Positions 21,601-33,344 are shown, counted from the first letter of the stretch. The stretch: 64,000 nt of DNA from Papio anubis (GCF_008728515.1 NC_044996.1:129245525-129309524), one strand, 5' to 3'. The notes: generated from the letters alone by a model not told the origin. Made by a program: numbers and translations.

Positions 21601-21939
21601 AAACATAAGAATTTTTATTATTCCTCTGTCAAATTGTCATAAACACTAGGTTAATTTTTCTAGTGTCCCTTTGCTGTTTTTTTCATTTCATCATTGCCAT
21701 TTATCACCTAAAGAAACTTAGATGAAGGAAAGAAATAAATGATCTGCCCGTGCTCTGTTATCACTGCTGTTATTTTCACTGCTGTCAACTCCAAGAATGA
21801 GTTAAGTCCTCTCTTGATTCTTCTTGTCCAAACAAAGAAGAGTGCCTTCCATTCTGATACCAGAATTTTAAAGATATTTATTATGATCTCACAAATTTAT
21901 GACCCAAGAGGCGGTGTATTATAGAGAAAATAATGTAAG

Positions 21940-22130
21940 CTCAGGAAGCAGGAAGATTTAGGTTTTAATATGCTGGCATCAGCACTTGTACTAGGGGGAG
22001 TGTTGTGCAAATTACTTTATTCTAAACCTCATTTTCTCATCTGCAAAATGGAGATAGCAATGCCTTCCTCTAAGGATGGCACACTGATTATATCAGGGAA
22101 GATGTGTGAAAGGTCCAATCATCACATTAT
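21940..22130 (-). repeat. MIR SINE, antisense
   Basis: Reverse MIR pattern: 'gcaaattactttattctaaa', 'cctcattttctcatctgcaa', 'aatggagatagcaatgcctt'. Confidence 0.8.
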
Positions 22131-22365
22131 AAAATAAGGAACAGAGGAGGCTCACAGCCTGACCAATGGAACTCATGATCCTACCCTAAAACTGACTCAG
22201 GTGGAATAGAAAGAGATCAGTTCTGGCTTGTTCAATTTCTGACCTTTCCATGGATGGGTCTGGCCCAGAACACAGATTAGTGAGGTCTTTTGTTGACTGG
22301 ATGGTAATATAATGTCTTGACTTTCTTTAGGATATCAGATTTTTCTTCCCAAACCTATCTTATGG

Positions 22366-22685
22366 GTTTGTTTGTTTGTTTTTGTTTTGTTTTGTTTTGT
22401 TTTTTTAGACAGAGTCTGGCTCTGTCGCCCAGGCTGCGGTGCAGTGGTGCGATCTCGGCTCACTGCAACCTCTGCCTCCCGGGTTCAAGCAATTCTCCTG
22501 CCTCAGCCTCCCAATTAGCTGAGACTACAGGTGCACACCACCATGCCTGGCTAATTTTTTGGATTTTTAGTAGAGACGGGGTTTTACCTTGTTAGCCAGG
22601 ATGGTCTCGATCTCCTGACTTCGTGCCCGCCTGCCTCTGCCTCCCAAATTGCTGGGATTACAGGCGTGAGCCACCATGCCCGGCC
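22366..22685 (-). repeat. AluS-type, antisense
   Basis: Full-length antisense Alu with TTTG/TTTTG tail, 'cactgcaacctctgcctccc' and end 'ccaccatgcccggcc'. The flanks TCTTATGGGTTT / TCTTGTGGTTTA are a degenerate target duplication. Confidence 0.9.
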
Positions 22686-22798
22686 TCTTGTGGTTTATTT
22701 TTTATTTTTTACTTTTGGCTATGAGGAGGGGTTTTAATGAAGAGACTCTTTACAAAGATTCACCCTCATCTTGTGGGTTGTTTTTAACAGTTCTTTCA

Positions 22799-23128
22799 CC
22801 TGGGCACCGTGGCTCATGCCCGTAATCCCAGCACTTTGGGAGGTGGAAGCTGGTGGATTACCAGAGGTCAGAGTTTCAGATCAGCCTGGTCAACATGGTG
22901 AAACCCTATCTCTACTAAAAATACAAGTTAGCTGGGCGTGGTGGTGGGCGCTTGTAATCCCAGCTACTCCGGAGGCTGAGGCAGAAGAATCTCTTGAACC
23001 TGGGAGGTGGATGTTGCAGTGAGCCAAGATTGTCTGCACTCCAGCCTGGGCAACAGAGCGAGACTCTGTTTCAAAAAAAAAACCAACCAACCAAACAAAC
23101 AGACCCTCCTCCTCACCCCCCACCCCCG
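22799..23128 (+). repeat. AluSx, sense, with patterned tail
   Basis: Full-length Alu whose tail drifts from CCAACC/CAAA units to a C-rich end at 23103-23128. The perfect 12-bp duplication ACAGTTCTTTCA lies at 22787-22798 and 23129-23140. Confidence 0.92.
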
Positions 23129-23183
23129 ACAGTTCTTTCATGCTGGGATAATAGCATAACATTTCTTTGTACTTTCTGTTTGG

Positions 23184-23706
23184 CTGTGAAGGAAACCAGA
23201 ATGTGTCACCTCAAAATATGCCTCTTTGACATAAATATTTTTGAGCTAAAGGCAAATGAGAATCAGCAATCAGAGGAAAAGCTCTTTCTATTCCCCATCT
23301 CTACACTTTTTGCCTAAAGAGAGGATACAAATTCTCCCTTACTAGAGACAACTCTTATCAGCTCAGAGATGGCACCAGAGGAATCTACAAACAAAACTTG
23401 CTCCATTAGATTACTCCCATGTATTGACCTTCCCATGGTTTCCCACCTTTGGAAGCCTAAAACTGCTTTTCTTTGTGTGTTACTTCTCTAAAATTTATGG
23501 TTCTTTGTTAAAGATGCTATATAAACCAGAGTTCTAAGCCACTGCTTTGAGTTACCTGTCACTGAGATTTCTTTTACGTGATGTGCTCTGCATGGTTGAT
23601 AAAACTGCTTGTTTTTCTGCTGTTCATCTGTCTTTTGTTACAGGGGTCAGTCCTAACTATGAACTTATAAGGGTTGAGGAGAAGTTATACTTCCTCCCTG
23701 ACACTG
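23184..23706 (+). repeat. ERV1-type solo LTR, sense
   Basis: Retroviral LTR layout: 'gtcacctcaaaatatgcctc' near the left end, TATA-like 'gctatataaaccagagt' (about 23516), 'gagatttcttttacgtgatg', 'gataaaactgcttgttttt', 'ctgtcttttgttacaggggt', and end CTCCCTGACA. No internal region follows, so it is a solo LTR. Subfamily not named, and target duplication unclear. Confidence 0.7.
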
Positions 23707-23869
23707 GAAAGAAAGAAAAATAAATGATCAGTGTCTAAAAATTAAGGAGAACATGCTGGGTTCTATTGGATAGAAATTTAAGTTAATTCATGTGACTTCA
23801 TGTTAAGGCTATCACATAAAGCATTTAAACCCAGATATTGAACCAGAGCTCATAAGAATTGTGATTGTG

Positions 23870-23965
23870 ATCTTGTCTGTCTTGTTCTCTACTCTAGCCC
23901 CAATGCCTAGCCCAGTGTCTGCACAGAGTACTTGTTCAATAAATATTTAATAAATGAATGAATAA
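23870..23965 (+). repeat. L2 LINE 3' end, sense
   Basis: Typical L2 terminus: 'agccccaatgcctagcccag', 'agagtacttgttcaataaat', then (AATG)n-like units. Confidence 0.8.
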
Positions 23966-24109
23966 GTAAAAGGGTTACCTCTTTTTGTATTTTCTTATTG
24001 TTAAAATTATATTCTTGTTCTGTTCCAAATCTTGAATAAAGGCTTGGAATATCATGAGAATTTGTTAACAAGTAAGCATTTCCCTTTTGGAGCATTTATT
24101 TTTGAAATG

Positions 24110-25689
24110 CAAATATTCCTAGGAATAACAGTTTAAAATTATATATACTTAATGCATACAACTTGATAATTTGATATATGTATACATTGTGAAATAATTA
24201 CCACAATCAAGATAATTAATATATATACTACCTCACATAGTTCCTTGTGCGTGTGTGTGTGTGTGGTGAGAACATTCTGGATCTACCTTGCTAGCAAATT
24301 GTAAGTGTATAATACAGTATTGTTACCTATAGTCACCGTGCTATACATTAGATCTCCAGAACTTATTAATCTTGCACAACTGAAACTTTGTACCCCTCGC
24401 CCAACGTCTCCACATATCCCTGTGCTCCCAGCCCCTGGTAACCACCATTCTCTGCTTCTATGAGTTTGACTATTTTAGATTCCACATATAATAAGATCAT
24501 ACAGTATTTGTCTTTCTGTGTCTGGCTTATTTCACTTAGCATAATACTCTCCAGGTCCATCCATCTTGTTGCAAATGGCAGGATTTTCTTCTTTTTAAAG
24601 GCTGAATAATGTTCTATTGAATGTGTATGCCACATTTTCTTTATCCAATCATCCACTAATGGACAGTTAGGTTGATTCCGTATCTTGGCTTTTTATGAAT
24701 GATGCTGTAAGGAACACAGTACAGGTATCTCTTTGAGATCTTGCATTCATTTTTTTTGGATAAATACCCAGAAGTGGGATTGCTAGGTCATATGGCAGTT
24801 CTATTTTTAATTTTTTGAGGATTCTGTCTTCATACTATTTTCCATAATAGGTGTACCAATTTAACTTCCCACCAACAATGTGCCAGCATATCCTTTTCTC
24901 CACATTCTCACCAGCATTCATTATCCATTTTTTAAAAAAACAAAAACCATCCTAACAGGTATGGGTGACATCTCATTGTGGTTTTGATACGCATTTTCCG
25001 GATTAGTGATGTTGAGCACTTTTTCATATACCTGTTGGCCATTTGCGCATCTTCTTTGGAAAAATATCTATTTAGATCCTCTGCCCATTTTTAAATTGGG
25101 TTCTATTTTTTTTGCTATCGAATTTGAATTTTAAGAGTTCCTTATATATTTTAGATATTAACCCCTTATCAAATATGTGGCTTGCTAATATTTTCTCCTA
25201 TTCCAAAGGTTGCATAATTATTTCTTTGCTGTGAAGAACTTTTTTAGTTTGATATAGTCCCACTTGTTTATTTTTGCTTTTGTTTCCTGTGCTTTCTGTG
25301 TCATATCCAAAAAATTGCTGCCAAGATCAGTGTCAAGCAGCTTTTTATCCATGTTTTCTTCTAGAAGTTTTATGGTTTTAGGTCTTACATTTAAGTCTTT
25401 AATCATTTTGAGTTGATTTTTGTGTATGGTATAAGATGAGGGTTCAATCTTACTCTTTTGCATGTGGATATCCAGTTTTCCCAGCACCACTGATTGAAGA
25501 GACTATTTTCCCCCGTTGTGTATTCTTGGCACTTTTTTCCAAGATTAGTTGACCATATATCCATGAGTTTATTTCTGGGCTCTCTATTCTTTTCCATGGG
25601 TCTATGTGTCTGTTTTTATTCCTGTACCACACTGGGCTTTTCTTTGCTTTTGATTACTGATTCAATCTCTTTACTCACAATCTGTTTTT
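24110..25689 (-). mobile_element. Old L1 (L1M-type) 3' part, antisense
   Basis: Reverse complement of the L1 3' UTR (24110-24400, including a GT repeat at about 24250) and the end of ORF2. The minus frame at 24366-24656 begins DDWIKKMW and contains SEISQTQKDKYCM, the characteristic ORF2 C-terminal region. Frames at 25218-25490 and 25403-25632 carry upstream ORF2 pieces in shifted frames. Around 25640 the sequence jumps to a more internal ORF2 segment, so part is deleted. Tigger1 interrupts it at 25690. Confidence 0.9.
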
Positions 25690-26881
25690 GGCATGATTTA
25701 CTGAATATGTTAAACCCACTGTTGAGACTTACTGCTCAGAAAAACAATTCCTTTCAAAATATTATTTCCCATTTACAATGTATCTGATTACCCAAGAGTT
25801 CTGATAGAGATGTACAGCTCTGATAGAGATGCTGTTTTCATGCCTGCTAATACAACATCCATTCTGCAACCATGGATCAAGGAGTCATTTTGACTTTCAA
25901 GCCTTAAGATTTAAGAAATACATTTCATAAAACTATAGCTGCCATAGATAGTGAGTCTTCCAATGGATCTGGGCAAAGTTAATTGAAAATATTCTGGAAG
26001 GGATTCATCATTCTAGATGTCATTAAGAACATTTGTGATTCACGGGAGAAGGTCAAAATATCAACATTAACAGGAATTGGAAGAAGTTGATTCCAATCCT
26101 CATGGATGACTTTGAGGGTCCAAGACTTCAGTGGAAGAAGTATTTGCAGATGTGGTAAAAATAGCAGAAACAAAACAAAACAAAACAAAAGCAACAACTG
26201 GAATTAGAAGTGGAGTCTGAAGACATGACTGGATTGCTACAATCTCATGACAAAACTTGAATGAGGAGTTGCTTCTTATGGATTAGCAAAGCAAGTGGTT
26301 TCTTGAGATAGAATCTACTCCTGGTGAAGGCGCTGTGAGCATTGTTGAAATGACAACAAAAGATATAGACTATTCCATATTATTAAATGATAAGGCAGTG
26401 GCAGGATTTGAGAGGATTGGCTCCAGTTGTGAAAGAAGTTCTACTGTGGGTAAAATGCTATCAAACAGCATCACAGGCTACAGAGAAATATTTTGTGAAA
26501 GGAAGAGTCAATCAATATGGCAAAGTTCATTGTTGTCTTATTTTAAGAAATTATCACAGCCATCCATCTCTACCTTCAGCAACCACCATCCTGATCAGTC
26601 AGCAGCCATCAATGTGGAGGCAAGACCTTCCACCAGCAAAAATATTATAACTCGCTGAAGGCTCAGATGATTGCATTTTTAGCAATAAAGTATTTTATAT
26701 TAAGATATGTACTTATTTTTAGACATAATGCTATCGTACACTTAATATACTATAGTATGGTATGAATGTAACTTATATATGTACTGGAAAACCAAAAAAT
26801 TCCCGTGACTTGCTTTATTGTGATATTTGCTTTATTACAGTGGTCTGAAATCAAACCCCCAACATCTCTGAGGTATGCTTG
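25690..26881 (+). mobile_element. Tigger1 DNA transposon, 3' half, nested in L1
   Basis: The segment follows the Tigger1 consensus (pogo/Tc1-mariner superfamily) from mid-transposase to the 3' terminal inverted repeat 'catctctgaggtatgcttg', followed by TA (26882-26883), the expected target dinucleotide. The 5' half is missing. An AAAAC microsatellite (about 26166-26190) has expanded inside it. L1 sequence lies on both sides. Confidence 0.92.
26335..26658 (+). pseudogene. Tigger1 transposase C-terminal remnant
   Basis: A 107-residue frame contains VEMTTKDIDY, SSTVGKMLSNSI and SLLSYFKKL, which are C-terminal motifs of the Tigger1 transposase. The catalytic DDE region lies upstream (about 25690-26200) in other frames and is broken by stops and the microsatellite. 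It cannot encode an active transposase and lacks the N-terminal DNA-binding half. Confidence 0.85.
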
Positions 26882-26883
26882 TA

Positions 26884-27480
26884 TTTCTTTCCTTCTGCTG
26901 ACTTTGGGCTTAGCTTATTCTTTATTTATTTATTTATTTATTTTTAAAAAAACATTCCTTGAGGTGATCTTTTTCTTCTTATTTTGGATATCTTTCTTTT
27001 TTCTTAGGTACATGTTGATCACTATAAACTTAGAACTGTTTTTGCTGCATCCCATAAGTTTGTATGTTGTATTTCCATTTTTGTTTGTGTCAAGATATTT
27101 TTTTGATTTTCCTTCTGATTTCTTCTCTGACCCATTGGTTGTTCAGGAATGTGTTGTTTAATTTCTCCTTATTTACAAATTTTTCAGTTTTCTTCCAGTC
27201 ATTGATTTCTAGTTTCATACCATTGTGGTTTAAAAGATATTTGACATGATTTTGACCTTTTAAAACGTATTGAGACTTCTTTTATGGCCTAATATATAAT
27301 CTATTCTGCAGAATATTCCATGTAAACTGGAGAAGATTGTGTATTCTGCTGCTGTTGGATAGGATGTTCTGTCTATGTCTGTTAGGTCCATTTGGTCTAT
27401 AGTGTTGTTCAAGTCTGCCGTTTCTTTATTGATTTTCTGTCTGGATGATCTATCCAATGCAGAGAGTGGTGCTGAAGTCA
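26884..27480 (-). mobile_element. Old L1 ORF2 internal segment, antisense (continuation)
   Basis: Reverse-complement L1 ORF2 sequence ('tttgctgcatcccataagtt', 'gacccattggttgttcagga', 'tctgctgctgttggatagga', 'tagtgttgttcaagtctgcc'). It continues the L1 left of Tigger1 in the same orientation. A (TTTA)n tract sits at about 26925-26943. Confidence 0.88.
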
Positions 27481-27935
27481 CCTGGGAGTAAAGTTGTGAT
27501 GCTAAAGAGCTAATGGATAAGGTGAATGTAGCTAATGCTAAGACTTGTCTCTCAACCTGGATTCTCATGGAGGGGACATGAGGAAGGGAACAGGACATCA
27601 CAAAGACCTTTTTAAAATGGAATTAGGTTAACCTAAAGCTTTTCTGCTGACATCTTGCTGATATTCATGGGAAACAGGAAGGAGACTGGCTGAATGGGAG
27701 CAGAAGAGGAGGAAGGCTTAATCTTAAAGCCCAGACCACTGTGAGAGAAGGGAAGTTTGAGTGGAGGGGATCTGAGCAACCTGAAGGGAAACTAGAAGAT
27801 AGTACACCCTACATGAAGAAGTGGAAGGCCTGGCAGACAAACCTTGTCTACATGCCTTTTCTGTAGGGAGTATATGAATAGAATTATGGTATCCTTCCAG
27901 AAAGGTCACAGAGGTTTCAACGTGAAGAGTAATAG
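27481..27935. other. No recognised feature
   Basis: Unassigned sequence between the L1 and the L2 3' end. No credible frame. Confidence 0.4.
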
Positions 27936-29245
27936 CATTCATTCATTCATTCATTCATTCAGCAAACATACAGTGACTGCCTTTGTTATGTCAGGCACTC
28001 TTCTAGGTTCTTGAGATACAGGAGGGAAGAAAGCAGACAGAGATTCCTGCCTGCATGGAGGTTATATTCCGGTAGGGAACGACAGACAATAAATAGAAGA
28101 CACAATATAATATGTTAAGAAGTGAAACTAGGCTGGGACATGGTAGTGTGCATGTCTGTAGTCCCAGCTATTCAGGAGGCTGAGCCGGGAGGATCGCTTG
28201 AACCCAGGAGTTCAAGGCCAGCAGCCTGGGCAATCTAGCAAAAGCTTGTCTTCTTGTCTCAAAAAAAGAAAAAAAAAAGTGATACTAGCAGTAGAAAAAC
28301 AAAACCAAGCAACAGGATAAGGGGCACTGGATGTGGGAGGAAAAGGGGAGCCATTGGAGAATTTTGAGCAGATAAAGCAACATAATCTTAGGTCATAGAA
28401 GGGCCTATCCCTCTTGCTGCTAGTGTGTATGTGTGGAAGGGACAGGTGTAGGCGGGAAGACATGCTGGGAGGCTATTATAGTTATTCAGGCAGGAGGTAC
28501 GGTGCTTGCACCAGGGCGGTACCAGTGAAGTGGTGAGAGATCAGATTCTGGATATATTTTGAAGATAAAGCTATCAGAGTTTCTTGATGAATTGGATATG
28601 GGGTGACAGAAGTTGAGAGAACTTGAGAAAGTGTCAAGATTTTTTTGCCTGAGCAATTGGAAGCCAGGTGTTATCATTCCCTGAGATGGGGTAGACTGCT
28701 GATAGAGAAGGTTAGGGGGAAAAAGATTTGGGAATGTTGATTTGAGATGTCATGGAATTGTTGAGTATACAACTGAAAGTAAGAGCCTGGAGTCTGGAGA
28801 GAAGTCTGAGCTGGATATATAATTGGGAGGGAGTTAAGAACATGTAGGTAGAATTTAAAGCCTTGAGACAGAATGAGATCATTCAGGGAGTGACAGAGAA
28901 GAAGAGACAGCCAGCATTGATTCCAGGGATTGAAGAGGAACCATCCAAAGGACACTGAGAAGATCCAACCAGTGAGATGGGAAAACCAAAAGAGGGTAGG
29001 GTTCTGGAAACCAAATGGAGACCACGTATCAGGGAGAAGAGTTTATGGGTTGTGCCAAATGCTGCTGCTAGCTCATAGGAAGAGGAGACTTCACCAGAGA
29101 TTCAGCAATGTAAAGATCACTAGTGCACTGTAGAGAGGGGGGTCAGTGGAATGAGGGGGTCAAGGGCATAACTGAAGTGGATGTAAGGGAGAATGAGAGG
29201 AGAGGAATTGAAAATGGCAAGAATAGAGAACTATTTTGAGGAAAG
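27936..29245 (-). mobile_element. L2 LINE, 1.3 kb, antisense, with reverse transcriptase remnant
   Basis: The left end is the L2 3' terminus: (CATT)n at 27936-27960 and 'gtcaggcactcttctaggtt'. Rightwards come ORF2 remnants in two offset minus frames, 28486-28677 (contains FKIYPESD) and 28674-28955 (contains NDLILSQGFKFYLHVL). The position of the catalytic YADD box reads LHVL-like, so the polymerase is dead. A 7SL-type monomer is inserted at 28131-28276. Confidence 0.85.
28131..28276 (+). repeat. Alu monomer (FLAM-type) inserted in L2
   Basis: Monomer 'ggctgggacatggtagtgtg', 'agctattcaggaggctgagc', with A-rich tail. Target duplication AAGTGAAACTA / AAGTGATACTA at 28120-28130 and 28277-28287. 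Confidence 0.85.
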
Positions 29246-29403
29246 ACTTACCTTCCTAGAAAGTTATTTGGCAATACATTTAAAATAAAGAAATAATTTT
29301 TATTTATTAAATGCAAATTAACATGAACAAATTAAATACTATAATTTTTAATCAATATTATTTAAACAGGATTTTCCCTGACCAAGTAGTTCTAAGAAGT
29401 TGT

Positions 29404-29566
29404 TTTTGTTGTTGTTTTGAGACAGGATCTCACTTTCTCATCCAGGCTGGGGTGCAGTGGTGCCATCATGGCTCACTGCGGCTTTGACCTCCTGGGCTCG
29501 AGCGATCCTCCCGCCTTGGCCTCCCAAAGCGTTGGGATTACAGACGTGAGACCCCACATCCAGGCT
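29404..29566 (-). repeat. Alu left monomer (FLAM_C-like), antisense
   Basis: A single antisense arm from 'gagacaggatctcactttct' to 'gagaccccacatccaggct' with (TTG)n tail. No second arm. Confidence 0.8.
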
Positions 29567-29589
29567 GTTGTTGTTTTTTAAGAAAAAAA

Positions 29590-29800
29590 AAATCAGAGAT
29601 TTGCATCAAACTCTATATCTTTTGACACAAGGATGCACATCATGGCATCATTTATGATATGAAAGAAATGGAGACAACCTGAATGTCCAATAGGAAAGAC
29701 GTTAAAACTAATCATGGTACTCTTCCACTTTATAAATTGAGCCATTAAAATACTTTTTAAAAAAAACTGTTGGTGAAGTAGGTAATGGTTACCAGGGATT
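29590..29800 (+). repeat. Old L1M fragment, sense
   Basis: 'ggcatcatttatgatatgaa', 'gacaacctgaatgtccaata' and 'aattgagccattaaaatact' follow the 3' region of old mammalian L1s. Confidence 0.6.
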
Positions 29801-30284
29801 TTAAGTGAAAAATAAAACAGACCGTAAAACCAAGTAGCGAGGTTATCTTAATTACAGGGACAATGTTGACAAAGAAATAACATATGTGCCAGCTGTGTTT
29901 CTCCAGGCCTTTCCTCTCTGCTTATACAAATAGAGTTAGAAGAAAAAAAACAATGCAAATACCATTGGCTATTCTTCCCACCTATGTCTTGGACGTCAGG
30001 TCACTGTAAAGGGCCTCTTGAGAGATTCCAGGAGTTCCTCAGAAACTGTCATTCCTGCTGGGTGCTGTCATATTCACTGTGCATTTTCAGCAACTAGACC
30101 CATAAGGTCCTGGGGCAGCAGGGTGGTCTGTGGTGGAGGGAGGTCTTTGGTCTCCTTTTGCCCTTGCCTTGCTCTGAGTTTGAGGGTACTGGGCAGAGCT
30201 CCTTATTTTCAGAGTCCTACACAGTTTCGGGTTTTATAGTCCTCTGCTCTCATTTGGGGGCTGAGCCAGGGGAGGAATCTGAGT
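29801..30284. other. No named repeat; unassigned sequence
   Basis: No recognised element. The 73-residue plus frame at 30018-30239 has no domain. Confidence 0.4.
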
Positions 30285-30408
30285 GGTGGAGCCTGGGCCC
30301 TGGAACAAGACTATTCTGACCCTGCCGCTTACTGTCTGCCTGGACTTGGGCAAGTTACTTCCCCCATCCTTGCTGCCTTCATTTCCTCATCTAAAAATGG
30401 AAATAAAT
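30285..30408 (-). repeat. MIR SINE, antisense
   Basis: 'gcctggacttgggcaagtta', 'cttcatttcctcatctaaaa', 'atggaaataaattg' are the reverse MIR core. Confidence 0.85.
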
Positions 30409-30411
30409 TGT

Positions 30412-30735
30412 TCCAGTTTTCTGTTGCTGTGTAACAGGCCACCACCTCGCGGCTTAAAACAACATTAATTTTGCTCATAAATCTGCCATTTGGACCAGGA
30501 TCAGTGGGGACAGTTTGTCTTTGCTCTGCTTCACATCAGCTGGGGTGGCTGGAAGGCTGGGGCTTGAATCATTCAAAGGCCCACTCACTCAGTTATCCGG
30601 TGGTTGATTCTGGGTGTTGGCTGGGATCTGAGCTGGGACAGTGACTGGATCTCCCACTCATGCCTTTCCATGTGGCTTGAGCTTCCTCAGAGCATAGTGG
30701 CTGGGTTCCCAAGGCAAGAGAGCAGGTGAAAGCTG
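30412..30735 (-). repeat. MLT1-like (MaLR) LTR fragment, antisense
   Basis: Starts 'ttccagttttctgttgctgt' and 'gcggcttaaaacaacattaa' as in antisense MaLR LTRs, with a diverged body. Subfamily uncertain. Confidence 0.55.
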
Positions 30736-30749
30736 CACGCCAGGACCAT

Positions 30750-30872
30750 CTGGGGGCTTTTAAAAAATGTCTGGCTTCAAACCCCAGAAATTCCGACTTC
30801 GTTGGTCTGGGATGGATGCAGGTATTGCTCCCCAGGTGGTTTTGTGTGGCCAACATTAAGAACCACTGCTCT
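30750..30872 (-). mobile_element. MER5A-like hAT fragment, antisense
   Basis: 'ccatctgggggcttttaaaa', 'aaaccccagaaattccgact' and the terminal 'cattaagaaccactg', which is the MER5 inverted-repeat end. Confidence 0.75.
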
Positions 30873-32213
30873 CATGGAGGGCACATGAAACAGATTTGGC
30901 CTCCCAGCCAACTACTACGAGTAGTGAATGTTATTCATCATCTTTTGGGCTCAAGAGGTTCCAGTCATGTGATGTGATGTTCGAAGGGCTGCCAAAGAAA
31001 TAAGATCAGGAAAATGCTCAAAACAGTAGGATAAATAAGTACAATTACTACAGAGCTCCACAGCTACCCTCCGGCTGCTTCAGGTTGATAAGTGGATGAA
31101 CCTGGAGCCTGTGTATTTTGCCAGGGATATTCTGGCAAAGTGGAAAGGCTGAGCTGAAGAACTAGATTGAGACTCCCAGGTGGCCTGTACTTGAGGTGGC
31201 AGTTTGATGAGTCAGGTGTCAAGTAGAGTTTTCCCTGTCATTCCTGCACATCAATTAATCTCTACATCTGAGAAAGCCTCTGTGTTATTATTTTATCAAT
31301 AGCTAACAGGAGCAGATGAAGATGAATTTTAGCCAGGGCACATCCGAGGGGCTCCTAGTAGACACCAGAAGGAATTAAGATCCTGTTACGTTTTAACCTG
31401 ACACAAGATGTCACCATTGCTCCTGTGCTTTTAGCAATAACAGTATGAAGTCAAACAGCTGTAAGCGTTTGACTCCCCAGTTATACAAGCTGTTTGTTTT
31501 TCCACCTCACAGGGAGAAGAGTGAACAACGCTGTCAATGAGGCTTATTAATCTGTAGCCCATTCCATCCATTCAAGTTAAAGTATTTATTGCATAAACAC
31601 TTATTTGATTTTCCCCCCTCATTCCAGCTATGGATCAAGATTAACATCTCCTTGCAAACACTTCACACGGAGACTTTGGTGAAGGTGACTGTAAAACAAG
31701 ATAAGCTGAAATTTTTATAGGATAACTGGAAAGTTGCATACTGTGTTTTTGTTTGGCTTCACCGCTGCTGACAATGTTGAAATGATCTCCAGGTACCATG
31801 CTTAGTTTGGTGCCACAGTGGAAAAAAGGCATGGACATCAGTCCAGGTCACCAATGACTAAAAAGCAGAGTGGGTAAAAGCCCTTTGGAGCACTAAAACA
31901 TCACTGGCAATGTTGCCAAGATGGAGAAAACTGCGTTTACAGAATTTTTTTCACACACAGCACTGCACATGGTTGGAAGGAATACTTTGCAAAGTTGGTT
32001 GGAGGTGAGGATGGTGTGAACTCAAAGTACAGCTGAGTGAAGTGTGGGGTTTTAGGGTGGTGTTGCTTTACTGGGAACGTTAAGAGAGGCTGGGAGTACC
32101 AAGCACCCTTAGGGTCTGTTGTTCCCCTACAGTACCCCTACTCTTCTCTCTAGAAACACTGAGCATCATCTAAAGAATATCTGTTTGAGGAAGTTCCAAA
32201 TTATTACTCTGCT
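30873..32213. other. Repeat-poor stretch
   Basis: 1.3 kb without any repeat I recognise and without coding signal. 31260-31640 is balanced in composition and free of low complexity, so it is a candidate for a conserved non-coding element. Conservation cannot be read from one sequence. Confidence 0.35.
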
Positions 32214-32214
32214 C

Positions 32215-32499
32215 TGTGTGTGTGTGTGTGTTTCTTCTGTCACCCAGGCTGGAGTGCAGTGGCATGATCATAGCTCACTGCAGCTTCCACCTCCCGGGCT
32301 CAATAGATTCCCCCACCTCAGCCTCCTGAGTAGCTGGGACTAAAGGCACACGCCACCACACCCAACTAATTTTTGTCTTTTTTTGTAGAGACAGGGTTTT
32401 GCCATGCTGCCCAGGCTGGTCTCAAACTCCTAGGCTCAAGTGATCTACCTGCCTCGGCCTCTCAAACTGCTGGAATTACAGGCGTGCACCATGGCTGGC
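32215..32499 (-). repeat. Antisense Alu whose tail is a (TG)n repeat
   Basis: Alu body 'ttctgtcacccaggctggag' to 'cgtgcaccatggctggc' (32232-32499), preceded by (TG)n at 32215-32231 where a T-run is expected. CTGCTCTGTGT / CTGCTGTGTTT flanks are consistent with a target duplication. Confidence 0.85.
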
Positions 32500-32769
32500 T
32501 GCTGTGTTTTTGTTTTTTCTTTTTTTTTTTTTCCACCAAAGTATTAATATCAATTGACTGAAGCTTGTGGAATTACAGTGATAAATTTCTTTGTTTTCCA
32601 ATTTTTCTATAATGAGTACATATCTAGAAAAAAACTCTTCAAAACCATATGATTCTAGAGATTTATAGTGAAGAGAGATGTTGCATGTTATTAGTTAAAA
32701 ATATATTATTGTCATCTACTTCCTAGTCAACCCAGATTAAGATGTAGCTAAAGCTCTGGATCAATCAGG

Positions 32770-33215
32770 GTCCTGGGAGGAGGTACATAACCCATTCAAA
32801 TTAGGTGGTTTGAAGAGAATTTAATAAAAGGATTGTTTCCAAAGGTGCGGGGAGAGTGTAGGGAAACTGTAAGGGAGAATGCAGTACCTGAGGATAGATC
32901 AGTGGAGCCATTACCAGCATTAAGTCTGGAGAACAAGAGGAGAGAGAGCTTTGTGGACCACCCAATGGGTGTCGTGATCTGCATTGGAGAACTGTAGATA
33001 GCCTGTGCTGCCAACGCATGGAGGGAGCTGGCACATTAATGACCTGACCTAAATCAATCTTCTGTCTCACTCCAATCCCACCTATTAGTAAATTCAAGTA
33101 GGACTGTAAATTCAAGTAGGTCCATAGGATTCGACTTCCCAGGACACTGAACAGAGAGGAGCTGGGCAGAGTGAATCTGAGAAGGAAATGGAAGATGTAT
33201 AGCAATGCCTTTTTT
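32770..33215. repeat. Probable old interspersed repeat, family not named
   Basis: 'aacccattcaaattaggtgg', 'gaagagaatttaataaaagg', 'ctggcacattaatgacctga', 'cttcccaggacactgaacag' form a pattern I associate with a dispersed mammalian element, but I cannot name it. An 18-bp unit starting GTAAATTCAAGTAGG is tandemly doubled at 33088-33120. A T-run follows at 33211-33225. Confidence 0.4.
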
Positions 33216-33344
33216 TTTTTTTTTAGAAGCACTACATTTTATTCAACTCTTACTTGACTCAGAGATAAAACTGAGCCCCCATTACACATTCTTTTTGTAA
33301 GTAAGTAGGAATATAGTTTAAGGAGGCTGGCTGGTACTCCAGAG

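Noticed and set aside
26335..26658. Domesticated transposase gene
   Set aside because: The frame covers only the C-terminus of Tigger1. The upstream catalytic region is frameshifted and the element's 5' half is deleted.
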